Positions 1 to 7,855 of a stretch of 64,000 nucleotides of DNA are shown here, piece by piece. Location of the stretch: the NCBI GenBank assembly GCA_026645575.1, contig JAPKMW010000007.1, positions 62,001 through 126,000 of the forward strand. Direction: 5' to 3'. A model generated the notes under the pieces. It was not told where the DNA came from. It made no database searches and saw nothing but the letters and a program-made list of their open reading frames with translations. The stretch is from Caldilineaceae bacterium (GTDB lineage Bacteria; Chloroflexota; Anaerolineae; Caldilineales; Caldilineaceae). How positions within the stretch are numbered: the stretch's first letter is position 1; the number at the start of each line of letters is the position of its first letter. A program made the position numbers and the translations under genes.

Positions 1-2
1 AA

Positions 3-1970
3 AAGCGCATAACGCCACGATGGCCGGCCTTTCCCTACCGGCCATCGTACATGCCCTACAACGTCTATGAACTGACGCCAACGGCCTTGCATGAGCAGGC
101 CGAGGCGGTAGTCGCCCAGCGCTTCACCTGTTTCAACCGGCCGCCGATCACCTTTTCCGGTCGGGTTAACTGGCGCCATGATCCAACCACTGATCCCAAA
201 GCGCGCTGGGCGCGTGAACTCAATCGCTTTGGCTGGCTGGCGCCCCTGGCGGTGGCCTACCAACAGAGCGGGGATGAACGCTATGCGCAAACCTTTGTGC
301 GGTTGCTACAAGACTGGATCACGAAAAATCCACCCCCAGCCCAGCGCGATGAAAAAGACCCGATTTGGACGCTGATGAATGTGGGTATGCGTGCGTTGCA
401 GTGGACAGCCGCCTTTGCGCTCTTTACCCGCTCGCCGGCCTTTACCGATGCGGCCAAATTGCTCTTCTTACGGGCCATTGACGACCATGCGCGCTTCCTG
501 GCCCTCTACAAAACCCATGCCAACCACCTGTTGCGCGAGAGTCTGGGGTTGGCGGCGCTTGGCATCTATTACCCTGAATTTCGGGAAGCGGAACAGTGGC
601 GCACCACAGCGTTTGCCCGCCTGGCGACAGCAGTACAGGAACAAGTCAACGTTGATGGTTCCCATTACGAAGTCTCCACCGGCTACCAGTGGCTGGCGAT
701 TGAGGAATTTGCGGCCATGGATGAGCTAATTTACGGCAACGGTTATGCACTGCCAGGCGTGGACTTGCCCCACACGTTGGAAAAGATGCACCACCTGCTG
801 GCCCACCTCATCCGCCCCGATGGTACGTTGCCCGAAATTAACGATGGGTCCCTAGGCGCACCTGACCTTCTCGCCAACGAGTTGGTCAAGGCCGGGCAAC
901 GCTTTGTCCGATCTGATCTGCTCTTTATCGGTAGCCGGGGCGCTTTGGGCGCACCGCCGGTCGAGACTTCGGTTGCCTTTGCCAATGCCGGTTTCTATGT
1001 GATGCGCAGCGACTGGTCGTCCGACGCTCGTTATCTGCTCTTAGATGCCGGCCCCTACGGCGGGTTGCATGGGCATGAAGACAAATTGAGCATTGAGTTG
1101 TATGCCTACGGCCAACCCTGGATTGTGGATGCCGGTTCCTATACCTATAACCACATCGACCCCTGGCGGCGCTACTTTGTCAGCAGCGCCGCCCATAACA
1201 CGGTCTTGGTCGATGGCTTGAGCCAAGTGCGGCGCTGGCAAAAAAAGGTGATCCGGCCTGAAGTCGGGACCACAGCCAACGCAACCTGGCATAGCGGCGC
1301 TGATTTGGATTATGTCAAGGCGCACTATGCCGATGGCTACGGCGATTTCCACCTGGATCGCCCCAAAGCGGCCACTGTGATTGACGATGTGCGCCATACC
1401 CGTCATCTCTGCTTTGTGAAACCGGACTATTGGGTCATTGTCGATGCGTTGCATGCAACGGCGCCCCATACCTATCACGCACTCTTTCATGCCCACCCGG
1501 CAGTTACGGTCAGCGCCATTGGCGACAACGGTGTTTTGCTGGCGGCAACGCCAAAGGCTGCCTACGTAACCTGCCTGCCGGCGGACTCGACGGTGAAGAT
1601 GCAGTTGGTGCGGGGCAGCGAGGCGCCGAGGCAAGGATGGTACTCCGCCGCCTATGGGCAGAAAGAACCGGCCACTACCATCTGTTTGGAACAGCAGAGT
1701 GCGGCCCAGACGCCAACGATAACCTATCTCACAACCCTGCTCTACCCAAGCCAAACGGCGCCCGATCAACGGACGCTGTCGATCACACCATTGACAGTGA
1801 GTGGCGCCGCGGGGGTGGCTTATGTTGTGCAGACGCCACAAGGCAAGGATTATTTGCTGATTTCCGCCAACCGGGAGCGCAAAGCCTTTGGTCCCTATGA
1901 ATCCACGGGGCAAGTGGCGCTTGTGCGCACCGGGCAACAGGCGCAAGTGATAAGCCGGGGTGAATGGTGA
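3..1970 (+). CDS. Heparinase II/III family protein (polysaccharide lyase-like), 5'-partial
   Basis: The frame is open from the left edge of the window. The first ATG is at 51, but the frame runs upstream of it without a stop, so the gene probably starts outside. The visible N-terminal part (to about residue 270, counted from ATG 51) is the helical toroid domain of the family. The C-terminal beta part carries the signature HGHEDKLSIEL around residues 340-350, followed by VDAGSYTY and AAHNTVLVDG; the His and Tyr of these segments are the usual catalytic positions. Family members cleave uronic-acid-containing polysaccharides by beta-elimination, and similar genes often sit in exopolysaccharide loci. 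No signal peptide is visible in the part present. As first gene of a sulfated-glycan locus it may edit or degrade the polymer. The family is clear; the substrate is unknown. Confidence 0.85.
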   Translation, partial: KRITPRWPAFPYRPSYMPYNVYELTPTALHEQAEAVVAQRFTCFNRPPITFSGRVNWRHDPTTDPKARWARELNRFGWLAPLAVAYQQSGDERYAQTFVRLLQDWITKNPPPAQRDEKDPIWTLMNVGMRALQWTAAFALFTRSPAFTDAAKLLFLRAIDDHARFLALYKTHANHLLRESLGLAALGIYYPEFREAEQWRTTAFARLATAVQEQVNVDGSHYEVSTGYQWLAIEEFAAMDELIYGNGYALPGVDLPHTLEKMHHLLAHLIRPDGTLPEINDGSLGAPDLLANELVKAGQRFVRSDLLFIGSRGALGAPPVETSVAFANAGFYVMRSDWSSDARYLLLDAGPYGGLHGHEDKLSIELYAYGQPWIVDAGSYTYNHIDPWRRYFVSSAAHNTVLVDGLSQVRRWQKKVIRPEVGTTANATWHSGADLDYVKAHYADGYGDFHLDRPKAATVIDDVRHTRHLCFVKPDYWVIVDALHATAPHTYHALFHAHPAVTVSAIGDNGVLLAATPKAAYVTCLPADSTVKMQLVRGSEAPRQGWYSAAYGQKEPATTICLEQQSAAQTPTITYLTTLLYPSQTAPDQRTLSITPLTVSGAAGVAYVVQTPQGKDYLLISANRERKAFGPYESTGQVALVRTGQQAQVISRGEW

Positions 1971-1977
1971 GAACCAC

Positions 1978-2763
1978 ATGAATTACACCAATCTTGAACA
2001 GAGCGTCAGCCAGGAGCCGTCCCAGGCGTCAACACGGCGTGAACGCCAACCGTTGGGCAAGAAGATCGGCCAGATGGTATCACGCACCTGGCTGCGCTCG
2101 CTGCTGCACCTGGCCGCCATCTCCCCCCGTTTTCTGCGCCTGGCCGAGCGCTCGGTGGGGATCTATAAAGACCGCAAGAAGTTATTGCGCCACCTGGGGC
2201 CGCACGCCTACATTTCACCGTTGGCCCAAGTTGGATCCGTAGCACTGCGGCTGGGGCCAAAGTGTCTGATCGATGACTATGTCACCATCTATGCCCATCC
2301 CAATGCCCAGGGCAGCATTACCTTGGGCGAGCATGTTTGTCTCTACCGCTGGTCGGTGGTGGAACTGGGGGCCGGCGCTGCCGCCATCACCATTGGGGCG
2401 CATACCCATTTGCAGGCGGGTTGCATTCTCAATGCAATGGTGAGCAATATCATTATCGGCAGTAACTGTATGATCGGCGCACAGTGCGCCTTTATGCCCT
2501 ATCAACATAGCTTTACCGATCTGAGCCGCCCCATGAACAAACAGCCATTGACCAGTCGCGGTGACATTGTGCTGGAAGACGATGTGTGGCTGGGCGTGCG
2601 GGTTACGGTGATGGATGGGGTCGTCATTGGCAAGGGCGCCATTATCGGCGCCGGCGCCGTTGTCACCAAGGATGTCCCCCCCTATGCGATTGCCGCCGGT
2701 GTGCCGGCGCGCGTGATCCGCTCCCGCACCGAAAGGGGGGCAGTGGCAGAAGATGTTGCGTGA
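1978..2763 (+). CDS. Acyltransferase, left-handed beta-helix (hexapeptide) family
   Basis: A 261-residue protein with isoleucine-rich hexapeptide repeats from about residue 80 to 240, ending in the family signature IIGAGAVVTKDVPPYAIAAG. It resembles WcaF/Maa/NodL-type O-acetyltransferases, which move an acetyl group from acetyl-CoA to a sugar hydroxyl. The N-terminal 70 residues are basic and lack repeats. The in-frame GTG at 1960 overlaps the upstream gene. ATG 1978 is preferred because GGTGAG lies a few bases upstream, partly formed by the end of the lyase gene, which suggests translational coupling. Acetylation of the exported polysaccharide or its precursor is the likely role; the acceptor is unknown. 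Confidence 0.82.
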   Translation: MNYTNLEQSVSQEPSQASTRRERQPLGKKIGQMVSRTWLRSLLHLAAISPRFLRLAERSVGIYKDRKKLLRHLGPHAYISPLAQVGSVALRLGPKCLIDDYVTIYAHPNAQGSITLGEHVCLYRWSVVELGAGAAAITIGAHTHLQAGCILNAMVSNIIIGSNCMIGAQCAFMPYQHSFTDLSRPMNKQPLTSRGDIVLEDDVWLGVRVTVMDGVVIGKGAIIGAGAVVTKDVPPYAIAAGVPARVIRSRTERGAVAEDVA

Positions 2764-2779
2764 TAAAGAAGTCCACCTT

Positions 2780-2812
2780 TTGCTAAAAGGTTGCTAAAAG
2801 GTTGCTAAAAGG
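2780..2812. repeat. Three exact 11-bp tandem repeats
   Basis: The unit TTGCTAAAAGG occurs three times head to tail with no mismatch, directly after the acyltransferase stop and before the exporter permease. It has no hairpin potential. It resembles replication-slippage duplications seen elsewhere in this locus. Confidence 0.85.
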
Positions 2813-2858
2813 CGAACTTCTAACTGTTGTTGAGAAAGAGAGAGGCGAGAAAAGCGGA

Positions 2859-3725
2859 ATGACCACAGAACCAATGGTTATGCAGCCGTCCACTATCCCA
2901 GCGCCCACAGTCCCGGTGCGCATTGCGCCATCGAGCGGGTGGGCGTTTGCCAAATTCAAAGAACTTTGGAACTATCGCGAATTGGTCTACTTTCTGGTCT
3001 GGCGCGACATCAAAGTGCGCTACAAGCAGACGGTCCTCGGCCTGGCCTGGGCGATTTTACAGCCCTTGATGACGATGGTCGTCTTTAGCGTCTTCTTTGG
3101 CAAACTGGCGCAGGTGCCTTCCGACGGCATTCCCTATCCGATCTTTAGTTATGCCGCGTTGGTGCCGTGGACCTTCTTTACCTATGGGCTGAATCAAGGG
3201 GCGAATAGCCTGGTGAGCAGTTCGCAGATGTTGAAGAAGATCTACTTTCCGCGCCTGGCCATGCCGCTGTCCGCCGTCTTTTCGGGGTTGGTGGACTTTG
3301 TCCTGGCCTTCGGCGTCTTGCTGCTGCTGATGATCTATTATGGCTTTGCGCCGACACTCAACACCCTTTGGTTGCCGCTCTTTATGCTGCTGGCCGTCAT
3401 TGCCACCGTGGGCGTCTGTCTCTGGCTGGCGGCCATGAATGTGCAATTCCGCGATGTTCGCTATGTAATTCCTTTTCTGACACAGTTATGGTTTTTTATA
3501 ACGCCGATTACCTACCCCAGCAGCCTGCTGACTGAGCCGTGGCGCACGATCTACAGCCTCAACCCCATGGCTGGCGTTGTGGATGGCTTCCGGTGGGCGC
3601 TGTTGGATGCAACCACCCTGCCGCTCTCAGTCATGCTCGCTTCCTGGACGGCGGCATTGTTGCTCTTTGGCAGCGGTGTCTACTACTTTAATCGGATGGA
3701 AAAGACCTTTGCAGATGTGGTGTAA
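2859..3725 (+). CDS. wzm: Polysaccharide ABC exporter, ABC-2 type permease (Wzm-like)
   Basis: A 288-residue integral membrane protein with about six hydrophobic segments and the ABC-2 permease hallmark of O-antigen, capsule and teichoic-acid exporters: LVYFLVWRDIKVRYKQ followed by LGLAWAILQPLMTM near the N-terminus. It ends 2 bp before the ATPase gene, so the two form one transporter. It would move an undecaprenyl- or lipid-linked glycan across the cytoplasmic membrane. A TTG at 2802 extends the frame upstream. ATG 2859 is preferred because AGAGGCGAG lies 9 bp upstream and the extension is not membrane-like. Confidence 0.9.
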   Translation: MTTEPMVMQPSTIPAPTVPVRIAPSSGWAFAKFKELWNYRELVYFLVWRDIKVRYKQTVLGLAWAILQPLMTMVVFSVFFGKLAQVPSDGIPYPIFSYAALVPWTFFTYGLNQGANSLVSSSQMLKKIYFPRLAMPLSAVFSGLVDFVLAFGVLLLLMIYYGFAPTLNTLWLPLFMLLAVIATVGVCLWLAAMNVQFRDVRYVIPFLTQLWFFITPITYPSSLLTEPWRTIYSLNPMAGVVDGFRWALLDATTLPLSVMLASWTAALLLFGSGVYYFNRMEKTFADVV

Positions 3726-3727
3726 CG

Positions 3728-5107
3728 ATGATGAATAATGCTGTGATGAATAATACTGTGATGAATAATGCTGTAATTCGCGTTGAAAAGCTGAGTAAGC
3801 AATATCATATCGGCAGCGTGAAACAGAAAACGTACCGCACCTTTCGGGAGACCCTGGTCAACACGGTGCGCACACCGCTGCGCCGCGCCCGCAGTATCCT
3901 GCGCGGTCACGCCGCCGACGATCTCCACGAGACGCTCTGGGCCGTAAAGGATGTCTCCTTTGATGTACAGGCGGGCGAAACGGTCGGCTTAATTGGCCGC
4001 AATGGCGCCGGCAAGAGCACTTTGCTCAAAATCCTGTCGCGCATTACCGAGCCGACGAGCGGGTGGGCGGACATTTATGGGCGGGTGGGTTCACTGCTGG
4101 AAGTAGGCACCGGCTTCCACCCGGAATTGACTGGGCGCGAGAATGTCTTTCTCAACGGCGCCATCTTGGGTATGACGCGGCGCGAGATCGAACGCAAGTT
4201 TGATGAAATTGTCGCCTTCTCCGAGGTAGAAAAGTTTATTGACACGCCACTTAAACACTATTCCAGCGGGATGCGCCTGCGGCTGGCCTTTGCCGTAGCC
4301 GCTCATCTGGAGCCGGAAATCTTGATTATCGACGAGGTGCTGGCCGTTGGTGACGCCGCCTTTCAGCGCAAATGTATGAACAAAATGCAGGATGTGGGCC
4401 AACAGGGACGGACAATCCTCTTTGTCTCCCATAGTATGCCGGCGATCACCCGCCTGTGTGAACGGGCGATTTTGCTGGATGCCGGGACCATTATGCTCGA
4501 TGGCCCCGCCCACGAGGTGACCAGCGCCTACCTCAACTCCGGGCTGGGAACCACTGGTCTGCGTGAGTGGCCCAACCCGGCCAAGGCGCCAGGAGATAAT
4601 GTCATCCGTCTACGGCGCGTCGCCGTCTGCAACACCGCCGGCGCGGTCACCGATACGATTGATAGCCGCGAGCCACTTGTCTTAAAGGCGATGTATGACA
4701 TTCAACAGCCCGGTGAAGTTTTCATGCTCTATTTCCGCCTCTTCAATGAGGAGGGCATCGAACTTTTTTGTACGATTGACAGCGATGCCACCTGGCGCGG
4801 GCGCCCGCGACCGGTGGGCCACTACGAAAGCCAGGTGGTGATTCCCGCCAACTTTTTAGCGGAAGGCACCATCTTTGTCACCGTGGCGGCCCGCACCATC
4901 GAGCCTATGATCCGCCGCTTTGATGCCCGTGAAGTCGCGGCCTTTATGGTCTATGATCGCGGCGAGGGCGATTCGGCCCGTATGGACTATGGCGGCGATC
5001 TGGGCGGGGTCGTCCGCCCGCTCCTCCCGTGGACGACGGTTATGCATTCACAAAATGGTGAACATAACAGTGTGTTGGAACGCAATGGCGCGCCGCATGT
5101 CGCGTAG
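3728..5107 (+). CDS. wzt: Polysaccharide ABC exporter ATPase with C-terminal Wzt-like domain
   Basis: This is the nucleotide-binding subunit for the adjacent permease. It shows Walker A GRNGAGKST (about residues 89-97), the ABC signature YSSGMRLRL (about 178), Walker B ILIIDEVLAVGD (about 198) and the switch His in LFVSHS. Residues from about 290 to 440 form an extra beta-rich domain like the substrate-recognising C-terminal domain of Wzt, which in characterised systems reads the modified end of the finished glycan. The first 15 or so codons are a triplicated 15-bp unit containing three possible ATG starts (3731, 3746, 3761), so the true start is uncertain; conserved sequence begins at VIRVEKLSKQY. 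The gene starts 2 bp after the permease stop. Confidence 0.9.
   Translation: MMNNAVMNNTVMNNAVIRVEKLSKQYHIGSVKQKTYRTFRETLVNTVRTPLRRARSILRGHAADDLHETLWAVKDVSFDVQAGETVGLIGRNGAGKSTLLKILSRITEPTSGWADIYGRVGSLLEVGTGFHPELTGRENVFLNGAILGMTRREIERKFDEIVAFSEVEKFIDTPLKHYSSGMRLRLAFAVAAHLEPEILIIDEVLAVGDAAFQRKCMNKMQDVGQQGRTILFVSHSMPAITRLCERAILLDAGTIMLDGPAHEVTSAYLNSGLGTTGLREWPNPAKAPGDNVIRLRRVAVCNTAGAVTDTIDSREPLVLKAMYDIQQPGEVFMLYFRLFNEEGIELFCTIDSDATWRGRPRPVGHYESQVVIPANFLAEGTIFVTVAARTIEPMIRRFDAREVAAFMVYDRGEGDSARMDYGGDLGGVVRPLLPWTTVMHSQNGEHNSVLERNGAPHVA
3731..3775 (+). repeat. 15-bp unit in triplicate at the Wzt start codon
   Basis: ATGAATAATGCTGTG is repeated three times in tandem, with one substitution in copy 2 and one in copy 3. 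Each copy carries an in-frame ATG and encodes MNNAV or MNNTV, so the repeat multiplies the candidate start codons of the exporter ATPase. Confidence 0.85.
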
Positions 5108-5174
5108 GTGCGGTTTGCAACCGCATAGACTTGCTGGTGCACATGGGCGACACGGGGATAGTGCGGTTTGGTAG
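5105..5174. repeat. Degenerate copy of the GTGCGGTTTGCAACCGCAC hairpin family
   Basis: TAGGTGCGGTTTGCAACCGCA follows the wzt stop and is itself near-palindromic. A second GTGCGGTTTGGTAG lies 40 bp further on, just before the next gene. Better preserved members of this family occur at 16387-16440 and 44251-44313. Confidence 0.6.
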
Positions 5175-5186
5175 ACAGAGGTGTCA

Positions 5187-5969
5187 ATGAAAGCAGTGAT
5201 TCTTGCCGGCGGCTATGGCACACGGCTCAGTGAAGAGACGGCGGTGCGGCCCAAACCGATGGTCGAGATCGGTGACAAGCCGATCCTCTGGCACATTATG
5301 AAGCTCTATGCCGCCCACGGTGTCAATGACTTTATCATCTGTTGCGGCTACAAGGGCCATGTCATCAAGGAATATTTTGCCAACTATTTCTTACACCAGT
5401 GTGATGTCACCTTTGACATGTGTAACAACGCCATGCAGGTCCACCACAACCACGCCGACCCCTGGCGGGTGACGGTGGTGGACACCGGCATCAACACCAT
5501 GACTGGCGGGCGACTCAAGCGAGTGCGCGACTATATCGGCCAGGAGACCTTCTGCTTCACCTATGGCGACGGCGTCAGCGATGTCAACATTCGCCAACTG
5601 CTGGCCTTTCACTGGGAGCAGGGCGGACTGGCGACCTTGACCGCCGTCCAGCCGCCGGGGCGTTTTGGCGCCTTTGCTCTGGAAGCGGAACAGACGCACA
5701 TTCAAAGCTTCAAAGAAAAGCCCAAAGGCGACGCCGACGGCGCCTGGATCAATGGCGGCTTCTTTGTCCTGGAACCACAGGTGATCGACTACATTGCCGG
5801 CGACGCCACCACCTGGGAGCAGGAGCCGCTCCAGCGGGTGGCGCACGAGGGCCGCTTGTGCGCCTACCGCCATCACGGTTTCTGGCATCCGATGGATACG
5901 TTAAAGGACAAAAAGGTGCTGGAGGCGCTCTGGGAGAGCGGCCAGGCGCCCTGGAAAATTTGGGGGTAA
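5187..5969 (+). CDS. rfbF: Glucose-1-phosphate cytidylyltransferase
   Basis: A nucleotidyltransferase of 260 residues that makes CDP-glucose from CTP and glucose 1-phosphate. The nucleotide-binding loop [13 protein letters not shown] is at about residues 7-19, followed by [19 protein letters not shown], which is typical of RfbF/DdhA rather than RmlA or GalU. Also present are YGDGVSDV and the C-terminal segment [16 protein letters not shown] at 5181 is possible, but ATG 5187 has AGAGG at good spacing. It is followed after 3 bp by an SDR gene. CDP-glucose normally feeds CDP-dideoxyhexose or branched sugars; the usual partner, CDP-glucose 4,6-dehydratase, is not recognisable in this window. Confidence 0.9.
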   Translation: MKAVILAGGYGTRLSEETAVRPKPMVEIGDKPILWHIMKLYAAHGVNDFIICCGYKGHVIKEYFANYFLHQCDVTFDMCNNAMQVHHNHADPWRVTVVDTGINTMTGGRLKRVRDYIGQETFCFTYGDGVSDVNIRQLLAFHWEQGGLATLTAVQPPGRFGAFALEAEQTHIQSFKEKPKGDADGAWINGGFFVLEPQVIDYIAGDATTWEQEPLQRVAHEGRLCAYRHHGFWHPMDTLKDKKVLEALWESGQAPWKIWG

Positions 5970-5972
5970 GCA

Positions 5973-7031
5973 ATGAAGGTTTTGGTGACGGGTACGGACG
6001 GCTATATCGGCGTGTTGCTGGCGCCGCTGCTGGTGGAACGGGGACATACCGTCGTGGGGGTGGATACCGGCTTCTACCGGGATGGTCTGCTCTATACTGG
6101 CGTTCGTGGCGACTATGAACAGGTGCGCAAAGACATTCGTCAATTGACGGCGGCGGATCTGGTCGGGTTTGACGCCGTGGTTCACCTGGCGGAACTCTCC
6201 AACGATCCGCTGGGACAGCATAACCCCGCCATCACCCATGCCATCAACCATCAGGGATCGGTGGCGCTGGCGCAGCATTGCAAGGCCGCCGGGGTAAGCC
6301 GCTTTGTCTACACCTCCTCCTGTAGTGTCTATGGCATTGGCGGCGACGACGGCATCAAAACCGAGGAGTCACACCCCCTGCCCCAGACCACCTATGCCGA
6401 GTGCAAAGTGCTGGTGGAGCGCGACGTGGCGGCGCTGGCCCATGACAACTTTTCACCCACCTTCCTGCGCAACGCCACCGCCTATGGCGCTTCGCCCCGG
6501 ATGCGCTTTGACATTGTGGTCAACAACCTGGCCGGCCTGGCCTGGACAACACACGCGATCAAGATGACCAGTGACGGCACCCCCTGGCGACCACTGGTGC
6601 ATGTTCTCGACATTGGCGAGGCGATTGCGTCTGTTCTGGCGGCGCCGCGGGAAGTAATCCACAAGCAGATTTTCAATGTCGGTGATACGGCGGCCAACTA
6701 TCAGATTCGCGAGGTGGCGCAGATCATTGCTGACACCTTCCCCGGCTGCCGCTTGCAGATGGGGCGCAGCGATGGCGACAACCGCAGCTATCGCGTCTCT
6801 TTCGAGAAGATCAAGGAGCGCTTGCCGGCTTTCCACTGTCACTGGAACGTGCCAATGGGCGCCGAACAGTTGCGGTCGCTCTTTGATCGCATCCAGATGA
6901 GTGAACAGACCTTTCGGTTTCGCGCCTACACCCGCTTACAGCAACTGGAACATCTGCTCGCCGCCGGTCAAGTTGACGATCTGCTGTACTGGCAACAGCC
7001 GGCGGAGTCGCCTGTGCGTGAACTGGCTTGA
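5973..7031 (+). CDS. NAD-dependent epimerase/dehydratase (extended SDR)
   Basis: A 352-residue extended short-chain dehydrogenase acting on a nucleotide sugar. The cofactor loop GTDGYIG lies at residues 7-13, SSCSVYG supplies the Ser region, and the catalytic Tyr-Lys pair is in YAECK (about residues 141-145). GTG-type turns and the VHVLDIGEAI segment fit sugar epimerases or dehydratases. It begins 3 bp after the cytidylyltransferase, so its substrate is probably a CDP-hexose derivative. It lacks the GHTGFKGSW start of CDP-glucose 4,6-dehydratase, so it should not be called RfbG; epimerase or ketoreductase activity is as likely. Confidence 0.82.
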   Translation: MKVLVTGTDGYIGVLLAPLLVERGHTVVGVDTGFYRDGLLYTGVRGDYEQVRKDIRQLTAADLVGFDAVVHLAELSNDPLGQHNPAITHAINHQGSVALAQHCKAAGVSRFVYTSSCSVYGIGGDDGIKTEESHPLPQTTYAECKVLVERDVAALAHDNFSPTFLRNATAYGASPRMRFDIVVNNLAGLAWTTHAIKMTSDGTPWRPLVHVLDIGEAIASVLAAPREVIHKQIFNVGDTAANYQIREVAQIIADTFPGCRLQMGRSDGDNRSYRVSFEKIKERLPAFHCHWNVPMGAEQLRSLFDRIQMSEQTFRFRAYTRLQQLEHLLAAGQVDDLLYWQQPAESPVRELA

Positions 7032-7040
7032 ACAAGTGGC

Positions 7041-7115
7041 AATAAAGAGATAGAGCGATAAAGTGATAGTGTTGAAATCAATTTCTTAATCTCTCTAGCT
7101 CTCGATCTCTATTAT
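7041..7115. repeat. Imperfect hairpin built from AGATAAAG-like repeats
   Basis: The left arm (about 7041-7069) is purine-rich, with repeated 'AAAGAGATAGAGCGATA' words; the right arm (about 7085-7115) is its approximate complement, rich in CTCT. It resembles the larger hairpin at 48091-48182 and contains no coding signal. Confidence 0.6.
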
Positions 7116-7154
7116 CAAAAGGAATTAGGGTAATCGCGAACTTACACTGCTCCC

Positions 7155-7199
7155 AGCGAGTCCGTGACTCGCCAAGTGCTAGCGAGTCACGGACTCGCT
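7155..7199. repeat. Perfect 18-bp inverted repeat, 9-bp loop
   Basis: AGCGAGTCCGTGACTCGC (7155-7172) pairs without mismatch with 7182-7199. It lies between the SDR and the epimerase genes. There is no T-run after it, so it is not a classical intrinsic terminator. The core 'GTCACGGAC' is shared with the hairpin at 53905-53947. Confidence 0.85.
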
Positions 7200-7252
7200 G
7201 AGAGCTACACCGGGGCTTTTCCAGTACGCGGTTACCCTACAAAAGGAATTCT

Positions 7253-7783
7253 ATGATCTTTACCGAAACCAAACTACCCGGCGCTTACCTGCTCGCCTTG
7301 CAAAAACGGGAGGATGAACGGGGGTTCTTTGCCCGCAGTTGGTGTCAACAGGAATTTGCCGATCATGATCTAGTCACTTGCATGGTGCAGGGCAATGTCT
7401 CCTATAACCGCCAGGCAGGCACTTTGCGTGGCTTGCACTACCAGGTCGCCCCCTATGGTGAGGTCAAAGTGGTGCGCTGTACGCGTGGCGCGCTCTATGA
7501 TGTCATTGTCGATCTGCGCGTGGCGTCACCCACCTACAAAGAGTGGCTTGGCGTCGAGTTGACAGCGGACAACTACCAAATGCTCTATGTGCCGGCCGGC
7601 TTTGCCCACGGCTTTATCACCCTGGTCCCCGACACCGAGGCGACCTATCAGGTTTCCCAGTTCTACACGCCCGGCGCCGAACGGGGCCTGCGCTACGACG
7701 ATCCGGCCTTCGCCATCGAATGGCCTACGCCGGTGCAAGTCATTTCGGATAAAGACCAAAGTTGGCCCAATTTTGGCGAGTAG
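7253..7783 (+). CDS. rfbC: dTDP-4-dehydrorhamnose 3,5-epimerase family protein
   Basis: A cupin-fold sugar epimerase of 176 residues, near the family length of about 180. LRGLHYQ (about residue 62) carries the conserved catalytic His, and VPAGFAHGF (about residue 117) is the family signature. Members invert C3 and/or C5 of 4-keto-6-deoxy sugars. Its position after a CDP-glucose-forming enzyme and an SDR suggests a CDP- rather than dTDP-linked substrate here, as no RmlA or RmlB is present. The ATG is preceded by AAAAGGAATT. A 220-bp gap with two hairpins separates it from the SDR, so it may have its own promoter. Confidence 0.85.
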   Translation: MIFTETKLPGAYLLALQKREDERGFFARSWCQQEFADHDLVTCMVQGNVSYNRQAGTLRGLHYQVAPYGEVKVVRCTRGALYDVIVDLRVASPTYKEWLGVELTADNYQMLYVPAGFAHGFITLVPDTEATYQVSQFYTPGAERGLRYDDPAFAIEWPTPVQVISDKDQSWPNFGE

Positions 7784-7855
7784 CCGCCGCCCAGTCACGG
7801 AGTGACGGCTGATGGTAGCCGAGGGTTTCAACCCTCGATTAGCAAGGATACATTC

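Noticed and set aside
1041..1979. Antisense frame (312 codons) over the lyase gene
   Set aside because: No start signal, no motif; the sense frame carries the heparinase signature.
5973..7031. CDP-glucose 4,6-dehydratase (rfbG)
   Set aside because: The position after rfbF suggested it, but the N-terminal motif is GTDGYIG, not the GHTGFKGSW type, so only the general SDR family is claimed.
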